Shown here one piece after another: positions 43,604-54,397 of a stretch of 64,000 nucleotides of DNA. The stretch is from Lentzea jiangxiensis (GTDB taxonomy: Bacteria > Actinomycetota > Actinomycetes > Mycobacteriales > Pseudonocardiaceae), in assembly GCF_900104175.1 (NCBI RefSeq), contig NZ_FNIX01000010.1, positions 124,001 through 188,000 of the forward strand, written 5' to 3'. Under the pieces are notes generated by a model. The model was not told where the DNA came from, made no database searches, and saw nothing but the letters and a program-made list of their open reading frames with translations. The position numbers were made by a program, and so were the translations under genes. How positions within the stretch are numbered: the first letter of the stretch is position 1; each line of letters starts with the position of its first letter.

Positions 43604-45102
43604 AGCTGGGCCACGAGGCGCACGAGCGGGTCGTCCAGGTCGAGGCCGCTCTCCTTGGCCCGCTTGAGCCGGTATCTCAACGTGTTCGGGTGCACGTGCA
43701 GTTTGTCCGCCGCGGCGCGCACGTCACCCAACGCGTCGAGGTAGGCCAGCAGCGACTTGGCGAGTTCCGGGTCGAGCGCGTCGATGCGCGGGTCCCTGAT
43801 GCGCGGGTTGTCCTGCAACAGCGCGAGGATCTCGCTCACGAGGACCTGCGAACGCACGTCGGCGAGCGTCGCCACCTCGGCGTCGAGGTCGCGGGCCATC
43901 GCGTCGAGCACGCGTTCGGCCTCCTGCCGGGAGACCTGCGCGTCGTCCAGTGTGGACACCGTGGAGCCGACGGCCGCCTGGACGGACGTGTGCAGGTGCC
44001 GGCGGGCGGTGGTGACGATCTCCCGCGTCAGGTTCAGCAACTGGGCGTTCGGGGCGAGGTCCGGCAGCAGCACGTAGGTGCGGCCGCCGGACTCGCTGAC
44101 CAGGGCGCTGCGCCGGTACGCGGCCGCGTGCACGGAGATCAGGCCGGTCATCTCGGCGCGGCGCAGCTCGTGCTCGCTGCGGTCGCCTTCGCCGCCCCGC
44201 AGGGCGAACACCACGACGGCGGCGGGCTTGCCGGGATCGGCGCCGATCTGGCCCGCGACGGTGGCGGCGTCCATCCGTCCGGTGAGCAACGCGGCGAGGA
44301 GGTTCTCGCGGAACCTCGACGTGGGCTGGTTGCGCTGCTGGATCAGGTGCGGGGCGGTGACGCGGGCGGCGCCGAGCAGGGCCCGTTCGGCCTGCTCGGT
44401 CAGCGGCTGGTCGCCCTCCTGCACCCAGATCGTGCCGAGCGGCTGGGCCCCGGCGTGGATGCCGACGGCGATGCGGCGGCGGATGCCGAGCTCCGGGCGC
44501 TCGTCGATCCGCACGACCTCCTCGCCCGAGCGGAGCAGGTTGTAGACGCCCCACTCGCGCAGCATCTTCAGGTACGGCTCGGGGCCCTGGCGGCCGAGGA
44601 TCGACAGCCGGCGCAGCTCGTCGACCTCGTCGGAGGAGCGGGAGTAGGCGAGGACGCGGCTCGCGGTGTCCTCGATGCTGACGATGCCGCCGGTCAGGGT
44701 GGCAATCGTTTGCGCGAGCGCGAACAGGTCGCCGAGGACCTCGCTGTCGTCGGTCGTGGTCGTCAGGACGCTCCGGGCGAGCGACTCCAGGTGGCCCCAG
44801 CGGACCTCGGGCCGGACCTCGAGCAGCGCCACGCCCGCGTCCGTCGCGGCCTGTTCGAGGGCCGGGGAGCTCTCCTTGACCGCGACGGCCGCCGCTCTCG
44901 CCCGACCGGCGGCTCTGACCAGCGGCAGCGCTGCCCGGCCCCGTGCGCCGATGACCAGCGCGAGGTCGCCCGCGGAGACGTCCGGCGGGTCGTCCGGGTC
45001 CATGATCACGACGTCGCGCACGTCGACCTCCAGGCCGCCGGGGGCGACCTGGAGTTCCACGAGCGGGTCGCCCAGCGCGATCAGGAGGTGGCGGAGGCTC
45101 AT
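43585..45102 (-). CDS. PucR family transcriptional regulator, likely proline catabolism activator
   Basis: 505 residues. N-terminal PucR-type sensor, central GGDEF-like CdaR domain and a C-terminal helix-turn-helix DVRAAADKLHVHPNTLRYRLKRAKE. It diverges from pruA and proline dehydrogenase with 129 bases between starts, the arrangement of proline-responsive PutR/PruR activators in actinomycetes. A TACGAT (45129-45134 on the minus strand) could be its -10, giving a leader of about 20 bases. Confidence 0.9.
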   Translation of the reverse strand: MSLRHLLIALGDPLVELQVAPGGLEVDVRDVVIMDPDDPPDVSAGDLALVIGARGRAALPLVRAAGRARAAAVAVKESSPALEQAATDAGVALLEVRPEVRWGHLESLARSVLTTTTDDSEVLGDLFALAQTIATLTGGIVSIEDTASRVLAYSRSSDEVDELRRLSILGRQGPEPYLKMLREWGVYNLLRSGEEVVRIDERPELGIRRRIAVGIHAGAQPLGTIWVQEGDQPLTEQAERALLGAARVTAPHLIQQRNQPTSRFRENLLAALLTGRMDAATVAGQIGADPGKPAAVVVFALRGGEGDRSEHELRRAEMTGLISVHAAAYRRSALVSESGGRTYVLLPDLAPNAQLLNLTREIVTTARRHLHTSVQAAVGSTVSTLDDAQVSRQEAERVLDAMARDLDAEVATLADVRSQVLVSEILALLQDNPRIRDPRIDALDPELAKSLLAYLDALGDVRAAADKLHVHPNTLRYRLKRAKESGLDLDDPLVRLVAQLQLRMR

Positions 45103-45231
45103 CGCCCGGAGGCCTTCAACACTGTTCGATCGTACATCTGACCTGGTGAACCTTGGTCAGTCGGACAACCGTGGCCAGGTCGCGCGGACTTACGGTGTGC
45201 GTACCGACGCTGATTCGAAGAGGAGTTGCGA

Positions 45232-46857
<1,626 letters not shown>

Positions 46858-46945
46858 ACCAGGCCCTCCCGAGTGAGGGGAACGTCCTTGCGCCACAAGC
46901 GTCCGGACGTTCCTCCCACCTCCCACACCCCGAGGACGTGAACCT

Positions 46946-47869
46946 ATGTTGCGCTCCAGCCTCCTCCTGGCGTCCCGCAGCGCGGGTGCCCGCAAGCTCG
47001 TCGAGTCGACGCCGCTGACCCGGCCGGTCGTCGAACGGTTCGTCGCCGGAGCCGACGTCACCTCCGCGGTCCACGCGACCGCAGAGGTGCTCGCGGACGG
47101 CCGTCTGGTCACGCTGGACCACCTCGGCGAGGACACCGTCGAGGAGTCGCAGGCCACCGACACGGTCGAGGCGTACCTGACCCTGCTGTCCCGGCTGGAG
47201 TCGCACGGGCTCACCGAGGGCGCCGAGGTGTCGGTCAAGCTGTCGGCCGTGGGCCAGTCGCTGCCGGTGGACGGCGAGAAGATCGCGCTGGAGAACGCGC
47301 GTCGCATCTGTGCCGCCGCCGCTGTCGTCGGCACGACCGTGACGCTCGACATGGAGGACCACACCACCACGGACTCCACGTTGAGCATCCTGCGCGAGCT
47401 GCGCGTGGACTTCCCGTGGGTCGGTGCGGTGCTGCAGGCCTACTTGAAGCGCACCGAGCAGGACTGCCGCGACCTCGCGCACGCCGGATCGCGCGTGCGG
47501 CTGTGCAAGGGTGCCTACCAGGAGCCCGCTTCCGTTGCGTACCAGGACAAGCACGACGTCGACCTGTCGTACGTCCGCTGCCTGAAGGTCCTCATGGAGG
47601 GCCAGGGCTACCCGATGGTCGCCTCGCACGACCCGCGCCTGATCGCGATCGCGGCCGGCCTGGCCTCGGGGCGTTCGAAGGACTCGTACGAGTTCCAGAT
47701 GCTGTACGGCATCCGGCCCGAGGAGCAGCGCCGCATCGCGTCCGAGGGCAACCGCATGCGCGTCTACGTGCCGTACGGCGACGAGTGGTACGGCTACTTC
47801 ATGCGGCGTCTCGCGGAGCGTCCGGCCAACGTGGCGTTCTTCGTGCGCTCGCTGCTCACGACGAGCTGA
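46946..47869 (+). CDS. Proline dehydrogenase (monofunctional)
   Basis: 307 residues of the FAD-dependent barrel that oxidises proline to P5C, passing electrons to quinone. Family motifs include VSVKLSAVGQSLP, TLDMEDHTTTDSTL, LQAYLKRTEQDC, RVRLCKGAYQEP, ASHDPRLIAIA, EFQMLYGIR and YVPYGDEWYGYFMRRLAERP. Its product is the substrate of the upstream pruA product. The end overlaps the convergent STAND ATPase gene by 14 bases. Confidence 0.95.
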   Translation: MLRSSLLLASRSAGARKLVESTPLTRPVVERFVAGADVTSAVHATAEVLADGRLVTLDHLGEDTVEESQATDTVEAYLTLLSRLESHGLTEGAEVSVKLSAVGQSLPVDGEKIALENARRICAAAAVVGTTVTLDMEDHTTTDSTLSILRELRVDFPWVGAVLQAYLKRTEQDCRDLAHAGSRVRLCKGAYQEPASVAYQDKHDVDLSYVRCLKVLMEGQGYPMVASHDPRLIAIAAGLASGRSKDSYEFQMLYGIRPEEQRRIASEGNRMRVYVPYGDEWYGYFMRRLAERPANVAFFVRSLLTTS

Positions 47870-50267
47870 GCGCCTCGACCGTTTCGAGGGCGAACCCCAG
47901 CTTCACCGGCTCACCCGCCTCGCGGAGGATCTCGACCGCGCGGTGGGTGAGCCGCAGTGCTTTGCCCACCTCGAACCCCGTCTCCGCGCAGAGCGCCCCG
48001 TAGATCGTGAGCGCGTCCGCGTAGCCGGGGTGCCGGTCGAGGTCGAGCCCGGTCAGGTGCCACAGCACCACGGCCGTGTGCGCCGTGTTCCTCGCTTCTT
48101 CCTTCCGTTCCGCAGCACGAAGCCGGCACACGTGCTGCTGCACGGCCGAGAGGTAGACCGTGGGCGGGGTCTTCGCCGTGATGGCGCGGCAGACGTCGAC
48201 GGCGAACTCGGACATCCGCAGCGCACGCACGTGGTGGTCCGATTCGGACAGCCGGCGTGCCGTGTCCTGCAACGCCGGAGCCAGCTCGTCGCCGAAGAAC
48301 TCGACGAGCTGCGACGGCAGGCGGTCGCAGATGCCGAGGCACTCGTCGGCGGTGTGCAGCGCCTCTCCGTCCTGACCGCGCAGGAGCTGCTGCTCGACGA
48401 GCACGGCGAGGGCGACGACGAGGCCTGCCTGGTTCCGGACGACGTCCTCGGCGACCAGCTCCCGGTACACCTCGACGGCTTCCTCGGCCGCTCCGACGTC
48501 ACCGACGACCTGGGCCACGGTGAGCAGGGCAGCGCCCACACCCCTGCGGTCGCCCGTCTCCCGCCAGAGCATCACGGCCTCGCGCGCGGTCAGTGCGGCC
48601 TCGACGTCGTCGGCCAGCTCCCGCAATGCCCGGCCGCGCCGCATCAACGCGTCGGCGAGGCCGGTGCCGAACGTGCCGGGGTTCGCGACGGCCAGGCGCC
48701 GGAACAGGCCGACGGCCTCCTGGAGCGACTCGCTCGCCGCCTCGGCCCTGCAGAGGTCGACGAACATGGTGCCGGCGGTGACGAGGTTGCGGGCGAGCTC
48801 GGGTTCGAACCGCGGGTCCTCCTGGGCGAGCACCCGCCAGTTCGCGATCGAGAGCTGCATCGAGTCGGCGGCGTGCTGCTTCTGCCCCTCGACGTGGAAG
48901 CGGCGGGCCATCGCGGCGGCGACCCGCGCGAAGTCCGCGCGGAAGAGCGCCGGGTGGTTCGTGGCGAGTTCCTGGAAGAGCAGCGCGGCGCGGCTGATGG
49001 CGGTCATCGCGGCCTCGTCGCGGCCGAGCGCCTGGTAGCGGTAGCTGATCTGCTCCAGGGCGGCGGCGAGCTGCGGCACGGTCTCCGGGTCGTCGAGCGC
49101 GATCTCGTGCCAGAGCGCGATCGCCTCCTCGGAGACGGCGAGCACCTCGTCGCCCCGCTGGGCGTTGACCAGCCGCAGGCCCAGGTCGCCCAGCGCGTCC
49201 GCGAGCAGCGGCCGGTTCTCGCGGTCCTGCTCGACGAGCTCGCGGTAGCACCGCACCTCGGCGCGCGAGGCGTCGACGGACTCCTGGCGCAGGCCGCACA
49301 GCATCGTGCGGGCGCTGAGCATCCCGTACATCTCGGCGCGTTCGAGGGTGCCGCCGGCGCGCTCGACCAGCCGTCGGGTGAGGATCGACGGGATCGCGTC
49401 GGTGGCGAAGCGCTCGTCGCGGAAGACCTGGCGGGCGATGGCCCCGACGGTGGCGGGCGACCCGATCTCGGCGGCGATCCGGAGGCTGTCTCGGGCCATG
49501 TCGCGCACGACCTCCGGCGTGCCCGTGAGGAGCTCGTCGAGCCTGGGCCTCAGGGCGGGCCAGCGCAGTGCCGCGCGGGCGAGCAGGTCGGGGTCCGGGT
49601 TGTCCGGCGTCGCCACCGCCAAGTGGTCCTCGGCGAGGCGCCCGGTCTCCGGACCGCCGTCGTGCTGGAGCAGCCGGCGGACGAGCTGGGTGCGGTTCAC
49701 GTCGCACGGGTCACCGCGGACGGCGGTCAGCGCGGCCATGTGCAGGTCGAGGACGGTCTCGTGCGCGATGTTCGGCGGCGGCTCGTCCGGTGCGGTCACG
49801 TCGAGCTGCTCGGCGAAGTGCCGGCAGGCCAGCGTGAACGACTCGGTCCGGTCCCCCATCGTCGGGGCGAGCTCGAGGTCGGTCACCTCGTGGTCGAAGT
49901 CGGCGATGCGCTGGCGGGTGGAGGACCACCACCAGCCCGTGGTCCGCGCGGCCAGCAGCACCCGCGTGCGCACCGGCCCGTGCCGGAGGGTGTCCTGCAG
50001 TCGCACGAAGACGTCGTTCCACGTCAGGCGGTCGGCGTCGTCGACCACCAGCAGCCTGCCGTGCGCCTCCTCGTCCCAGTGCTCGGCGACGTGCCGGAGG
50101 AGCCTGGTCTTGCCCGCGCCGGCCGGGGCGTGCAGCAGCAGGGACGCCTGGGCGGTGGGGCTGTCGCGCCAGAGCGCGAGCGCGTCCAGCTCTGGTTCTC
50201 TGCCGTGGAAGGGGACCACCTGACGGGTGGGATCCAGCAACGCGACGACGCTGAGTGCTCGGTCCAC
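47856..50267 (-). CDS. STAND-like P-loop ATPase with TPR-type repeats
   Basis: 803 residues. P-loop APAGAGKT at about 47-54 and Walker B RLLVVDDADRL about 20 residues later, then a sensor-like region, and from about 300 a long array of TPR-like helical repeats (for example EVLAVSEEAIALWHEIALDDPETVPQLAAALEQISYRYQALGRDEAA). No effector nuclease or protease domain is attached. Such proteins may be regulators or defence-like sensors; the role is unknown. GTG 50267 fits GACTAT six bases upstream; a longer frame from 50312 is the alternative. Confidence 0.85.
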   Translation of the reverse strand: MDRALSVVALLDPTRQVVPFHGREPELDALALWRDSPTAQASLLLHAPAGAGKTRLLRHVAEHWDEEAHGRLLVVDDADRLTWNDVFVRLQDTLRHGPVRTRVLLAARTTGWWWSSTRQRIADFDHEVTDLELAPTMGDRTESFTLACRHFAEQLDVTAPDEPPPNIAHETVLDLHMAALTAVRGDPCDVNRTQLVRRLLQHDGGPETGRLAEDHLAVATPDNPDPDLLARAALRWPALRPRLDELLTGTPEVVRDMARDSLRIAAEIGSPATVGAIARQVFRDERFATDAIPSILTRRLVERAGGTLERAEMYGMLSARTMLCGLRQESVDASRAEVRCYRELVEQDRENRPLLADALGDLGLRLVNAQRGDEVLAVSEEAIALWHEIALDDPETVPQLAAALEQISYRYQALGRDEAAMTAISRAALLFQELATNHPALFRADFARVAAAMARRFHVEGQKQHAADSMQLSIANWRVLAQEDPRFEPELARNLVTAGTMFVDLCRAEAASESLQEAVGLFRRLAVANPGTFGTGLADALMRRGRALRELADDVEAALTAREAVMLWRETGDRRGVGAALLTVAQVVGDVGAAEEAVEVYRELVAEDVVRNQAGLVVALAVLVEQQLLRGQDGEALHTADECLGICDRLPSQLVEFFGDELAPALQDTARRLSESDHHVRALRMSEFAVDVCRAITAKTPPTVYLSAVQQHVCRLRAAERKEEARNTAHTAVVLWHLTGLDLDRHPGYADALTIYGALCAETGFEVGKALRLTHRAVEILREAGEPVKLGFALETVEALSSS

Positions 50268-50442
50268 GCACCCATAGTCGGTCGCGGGTCCGGGGAAGGG
50301 TAGGGAGACCACACCATCGTGGTCTTTTCCCGTTTTCCTCCCACTCCGCCGCCCCCAGGGCTTGGAGCAGGTCCACCAGTCGGCGGCGGCCGGTTTTCAG
50401 CCTGGACTGAAACTGTCGGGGGTCGGTTGCACAATCTGAGGT

Positions 50443-52086
50443 GTGCTGGTCGCCCTCGTCCCGGAAGCGGACGGCGCGGGCCGGTGGCAGGAGCTGCGCG
50501 ACGACGGGACGCCCGCCGGTCCGCCGATGCGGGCTCCGTCGCTGGCCTCCGCCGTCGCGTCGCTGGAGCGCGCCCACCGGCCCCGCTGGGTGTGGGCGGA
50601 CACGTCCGAGGTCTACCCCGCGCTGCTGCGGGCCGGGGTGCGGGTCGACCGGTGCTGGGACCTGCACCTGACGGAGGCGTTGCTGCTCGGCACCGAGGGC
50701 AGGCACCGGGAGCCCCGCGAACTGCCGGGGGCGCTGGCGCGCGTGCTCGGGCTGCCCGCGCCCGCCGACGTGGGACCGCCCAAGAAGGACGACGCGCTGA
50801 CGTTGTTCGGGCCGGAGCCGGTGTCGCTGCCCGGCGACACGGACACGCTGGCCGCGCTGCCGCTGGTTTTCCGGGCACAGCAACGGAACCCGGCGCTGGG
50901 GCTGCTGATCGCGGCGGAGTCGGCGTCGGCTCTGGTGGCGGCGGAGATGACGCACCACGGGTTGCCGTGGCGGGCGGACGTGCACACGAGGTTGCTGGAG
51001 GAGGTGCTCGGGCCGCGTCCGGCGCCGGGCGCCCGGCCGAAGCTGTTGCAGGCGCTCGCGGACCAGATCCAGGAGGCGTTCGGCGGCAGGGAGATCAACC
51101 CGGACGCGCCGGCCAGCATCGTCCGGGCGTTCTCGCGGGCGGGCGTCGAGGTCCCGTCCGCGCGGCGGTGGGTGCTGAAGAACGTCGACCACCCCGCGGT
51201 GGCGCCGCTGCTGGACTACAAGGAGCGCGCCCGGCTGTGGGTGGCGCACGGCTGGACGTGGCTCGACACCTGGGTTTCGGACGGGCGGTTCCGGCCGGAC
51301 TACGTCGTCGGGGGCGTGGTCACGGGGCGGTGGGCGTCGCGCGGCGGGGCGGCGTTGCAGATCCCGCGGCTGATGCGGCAGGCCGTGATCGCGGACGACG
51401 GCTGGTGCCTCGTGGCGGCCGACGCCTCACAGCTCGAGCCGCGAATTCTCGCTGCCCTGTCAGGAGATGAGCGGTTGATGGAGGTCTGCGGCGACGACGA
51501 CCTCTACGCGGCGCTGGCGGAGGACTCGTTCAAGGGCGAGCGGTCGCGCGCGAAGATCGCGATGCTGTCCGCGATGTACGGCGGCACGTCCGGCGAGGCG
51601 GGGCCGCTGCTCGCCGTGCTGCGCAAGAGGTTCCCGATCGCCGTCGGGTACGTGGAGGCGGCGGCGCAGGCCGGCGAGCAGGGCCGGATGGTGCGCACGA
51701 GGCTCGGCCGCACCTCGCCCACGCCGTCCGCGGCCTGGCAGGAGCTGACCGGCGGCGCGGACGACTCGGGGGACGTGTCGCGGTCGTCGCGGCAGGCGGC
51801 GCGGAACTGGGGGCGGTTCACCCGCAACTTCGTGGTGCAGGGCAGCGCGGCGGACTGGACGGCGGCGTTGCTGGGCGTGCTGCGCACCCGGCTGCCCGCC
51901 GACGCGCACCTGGTGTTCTTCCAGCACGACGAGGTGCTCGTGCACTGCCCCCGCGAGGACGCGGACGCCGTGGTCGAGGCGATCGCCCAGGCGGGCCGCG
52001 AGGCGACGCGGCTGCTGTTCGGCGGGACATCGGTGCGCTTCCCGATGAACGCGGTGCCCGTGACCTGCTACGCCGACGCGAAGTGA
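50443..52086 (+). CDS. Family A DNA polymerase (PolA-like, bifunctional exonuclease/polymerase type)
   Basis: 547 residues. The polymerase domain has motif A LVAADASQLEPRILAALSGD, motif B RSRAKIAMLSAMYGG and motif C FFQHDEVLVHCP. The N-terminal 150 residues occupy the place of the 3'-5' exonuclease, but no DEDD acidic set is evident, so proofreading is doubtful. It lacks the 5' nuclease of PolA. Actinobacterial proteins of this type are annotated as bifunctional 3'-5' exonuclease/DNA polymerase and may work in repair or tolerance synthesis. GTG 50443 lies five bases after CAATCT. Confidence 0.9.
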   Translation: MLVALVPEADGAGRWQELRDDGTPAGPPMRAPSLASAVASLERAHRPRWVWADTSEVYPALLRAGVRVDRCWDLHLTEALLLGTEGRHREPRELPGALARVLGLPAPADVGPPKKDDALTLFGPEPVSLPGDTDTLAALPLVFRAQQRNPALGLLIAAESASALVAAEMTHHGLPWRADVHTRLLEEVLGPRPAPGARPKLLQALADQIQEAFGGREINPDAPASIVRAFSRAGVEVPSARRWVLKNVDHPAVAPLLDYKERARLWVAHGWTWLDTWVSDGRFRPDYVVGGVVTGRWASRGGAALQIPRLMRQAVIADDGWCLVAADASQLEPRILAALSGDERLMEVCGDDDLYAALAEDSFKGERSRAKIAMLSAMYGGTSGEAGPLLAVLRKRFPIAVGYVEAAAQAGEQGRMVRTRLGRTSPTPSAAWQELTGGADDSGDVSRSSRQAARNWGRFTRNFVVQGSAADWTAALLGVLRTRLPADAHLVFFQHDEVLVHCPREDADAVVEAIAQAGREATRLLFGGTSVRFPMNAVPVTCYADAK

Positions 52087-52147
52087 GTCTGGACGAGACT
52101 CCGCCGTCTTGTGCCGTTGGTCCGAACGGGCGCTTGTTCTTGCACCG

Positions 52148-52161
52148 TGAGAGCGCTCTCA
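52148..52161. promoter_or_regulatory. CebR-like LacI operator upstream of GH16
   Basis: TGAGAGCGCTCTCA is a perfect 14-base palindrome differing from the CebR box TGGGAGCGCTCCCA at two symmetric positions. It lies about 40 bases before the glucanase ATG and ends at a CATAAG -10-like element. Confidence 0.6.
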
Positions 52162-52199
52162 TAAGTGGACTGCACCCGTGACAAGGAGGTCACTCGCGC

Positions 52200-53576
52200 A
52201 TGAGGCAACGACGCCGCGTTCTCGCGGCCACGACAGCTCTTCTTGCCGCGGTACCCCTGGCGATCGCCGCCATGTCCGCCAACGCTTCGATCCCACCCCC
52301 TGCATCGGGATGGACGCAGGTGTGGGGTGACGACTTCAACGGTCCCGGCGGGACCTTGCCGTCCAGCTCCAACTGGATCTTCGACCTCGGCCACGGCTAC
52401 CCCGGCGGACCTGCCAACTGGGGTACGGGCGAGATCCAGAACTACACGAACAGCACGAACAACATCAAGCTCGACGGCAACGGCAACCTGCGCATCACCG
52501 CGCTCAAGGACGGCGCCGGCAACTGGACGTCGGCGCGCATCGAGACCCAGCGCTCCAACTTCAAGCCCCCCGCCGGCGGCAAGCTCGCCATCGAGGGCCG
52601 CATCCAGATGCCGAACGTCACCGGTGAGGCGGCACTGGGCTACTGGCCCGCGTTCTGGACCCTGGGCGCGCCGTACCGCGGCAACTACTGGAACTGGCCG
52701 GGCATCGGCGAGTTCGACATCATGGAGAACGTCAACGGCATCAACTCCGTGTGGGGCGTTCTGCACTGCGACGTCGCCCCCGGCGGCGCCTGCGGCGAGT
52801 TCACCGGCATCGGCAACTCGCGGACGTGCCCCGGCGCGTCCTGCCAGACCGCCTTCCACACGTACCGCTTCGAGTGGGACGACGCCGCGAAGACGTTCAC
52901 GTGGTTCGTCGACGGCCAGTCGTTCCACCAGGTGACGCAGGCACGGGTGGGCGTCAACGTGTGGAACGCGATGACGTCGCACGCGGGCCACTTCATCCTG
53001 CTCAACCTCGCGATGGGCGGCGCGTTCCCGAACGCGCTGAACAACAACCAGCCGACCCCTGTCGCGGCCACCCAGTCCGGGCACTCGATGGTCGTGGACT
53101 ACGTGGCCGTCTACTCGTCCGGCGGCGGGACGACCACCCCTCCGACGACCACCACGTCGAACCCCGGCGGTGGGGGTTCCGCGTACAGCGAGCTGCAGGC
53201 GGAGAACGCCTCGGAGCGGTCGGGCGGCTCGGTCGCGCCCGGTGACGGCGGTTCCGGTGTGCACCAGATCGGCAACGGCGGCTACCTGAAGTTCTCCGGC
53301 GTCAACTTCGGCACCGGGCCCGCGCGGCAGTTCTACGCCCGCGTCGCCTCCGGGGCGGGCGGTGGCGTGAGCGGCCTGGTCGAGGTGCGGCTCGGGTCGC
53401 GCACGGCCGCACCGGTCGGGTCGTTCGCGGTGGGCAGCACCGGCGGGTGGGACTCGTGGAGAACCATCCCCGCGAACATCTCGAACATCACCGGCACGCA
53501 CGACGTCTACATCACCTTCACGAGCGGGCAGCCTTCGCCGTACGTGAGCGTGAACTGGGTGAAGTTCGGAACCTGA
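52200..53576 (+). CDS. Secreted GH16 endo-beta-glucanase with CBM6-like domain
   Basis: 458 residues. Signal peptide (RQRRRVLAATTALLAAVPLAIAAMSANA), GH16 jelly-roll with catalytic E171, D173 and E176 in IGEFDIMENVNG, a Thr/Pro linker, then a C-terminal CBM6-like domain (ELQAENASERSGGSVAPGDGG, GNGGYLKFSGVNFG, VNWVKFGT). It should cleave beta-1,3-(or 1,3-1,4-)glucans such as laminarin. AAGGAGG lies about ten bases before the ATG. Expression is probably repressed by a CebR-like LacI protein through the upstream palindrome. Confidence 0.94.
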   Translation: MRQRRRVLAATTALLAAVPLAIAAMSANASIPPPASGWTQVWGDDFNGPGGTLPSSSNWIFDLGHGYPGGPANWGTGEIQNYTNSTNNIKLDGNGNLRITALKDGAGNWTSARIETQRSNFKPPAGGKLAIEGRIQMPNVTGEAALGYWPAFWTLGAPYRGNYWNWPGIGEFDIMENVNGINSVWGVLHCDVAPGGACGEFTGIGNSRTCPGASCQTAFHTYRFEWDDAAKTFTWFVDGQSFHQVTQARVGVNVWNAMTSHAGHFILLNLAMGGAFPNALNNNQPTPVAATQSGHSMVVDYVAVYSSGGGTTTPPTTTTSNPGGGGSAYSELQAENASERSGGSVAPGDGGSGVHQIGNGGYLKFSGVNFGTGPARQFYARVASGAGGGVSGLVEVRLGSRTAAPVGSFAVGSTGGWDSWRTIPANISNITGTHDVYITFTSGQPSPYVSVNWVKFGT

Positions 53577-53630
53577 CCCCGCTCGTGTGCCGGGGTGTGC
53601 TCGTCCGCTAGTATTCCGTCCGTTCGCTGC

Positions 53631-53705
<75 letters not shown>

Positions 53706-53707
53706 CC

Positions 53708-53746
53708 TGGCGCCGCATCCTCATCGGATGCGGCGCCATTTGCTTT
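53708..53746 (+). terminator. Terminator of tRNA-Val
   Basis: Perfect 13-base stem TGGCGCCGCATCC / GGATGCGGCGCCA with loop TCATC, followed by TTTGCTTT. The T-tract runs into the TTTGAT -10 (53744-53749) of the next gene. Confidence 0.85.
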
Positions 53747-53755
53747 GATGGACCC

Positions 53756-54397
53756 GTGTACGCCGAACGTCCCGCTCCCGCGGGCCTGGCCTGCCTCTGG
53801 ACGCGCACGGTCTCGTCGCCGACCGTGCAGCGCGTCGTGCCGGACGGCTGCACAGATCTCATGTGGACACCGGCGGCCGGGGCGTTGTTCGTGGCCGGAC
53901 CGGACACCGAGGCGCAGCTCGCTTCCGTCGCGCCCGGGACGTTGTACGGCGTCCGGCTGCCACCGGGAGCCTTCCCCTCCGTCTTCGGGGTGCCCGCGCA
54001 CGCCGTCCGGGACCAGCGGGTGGCGCTGCCGGAGCTGGTCCCCTCCGCGCGGCTGACCTCGTTCACGGAGGTGGTGGAGTTCTGCGCTTCGCGGGTCGTC
54101 GTGGACCCGGCGCTGGCCGCCACGGCGTCGTTGCTGCGCCGCGCCGACGTCGCCTCGGCGGCGTGGGAGATCGGGCTGAGCGCACGCCAGTTGCGCCGGC
54201 GGTGCCTCGACGCGTTCGGGTATCCGCCCAAGGTGCTGCAACGGGTGCTGCGGTTCGACACGGCGGTGCGCCTGGCGCGGAACGGGATGCCGTTCGCGTC
54301 GGTCGCCGCCGAGGCCGGCTACGCGGACCAGGCGCACCTGGCCCGCGAGGTTCGCGCGCTCGCCGGCGTGCCGCTCGGTCAGCTGATCCGGCCGTAG
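53756..54397 (+). CDS. AraC family regulator (DUF6597 plus HTH)
   Basis: 213 residues. An N-terminal ligand-type domain (CLWTRTVSSPTVQRVVPDGCTDLMW) is typical of the DUF6597 class; the C terminus has the AraC helix-turn-helix pair (SARQLRRRCLDAFGYPPKVLQRVLRFDTAVRLAR and VAAEAGYADQAHLAREVRALAGVPLGQL). TTTGAT lies six bases before GTG 53756. The stop overlaps the convergent gene by 19 bases. No obvious target nearby. Confidence 0.9.
   Translation: MYAERPAPAGLACLWTRTVSSPTVQRVVPDGCTDLMWTPAAGALFVAGPDTEAQLASVAPGTLYGVRLPPGAFPSVFGVPAHAVRDQRVALPELVPSARLTSFTEVVEFCASRVVVDPALAATASLLRRADVASAAWEIGLSARQLRRRCLDAFGYPPKVLQRVLRFDTAVRLARNGMPFASVAAEAGYADQAHLAREVRALAGVPLGQLIRP

Noticed and set aside
52087-52147. 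A defined -35 for the GH16 promoter
   Set aside because: TTGTTC and TTGCAC are both badly spaced from CATAAG; only the palindrome is convincing.
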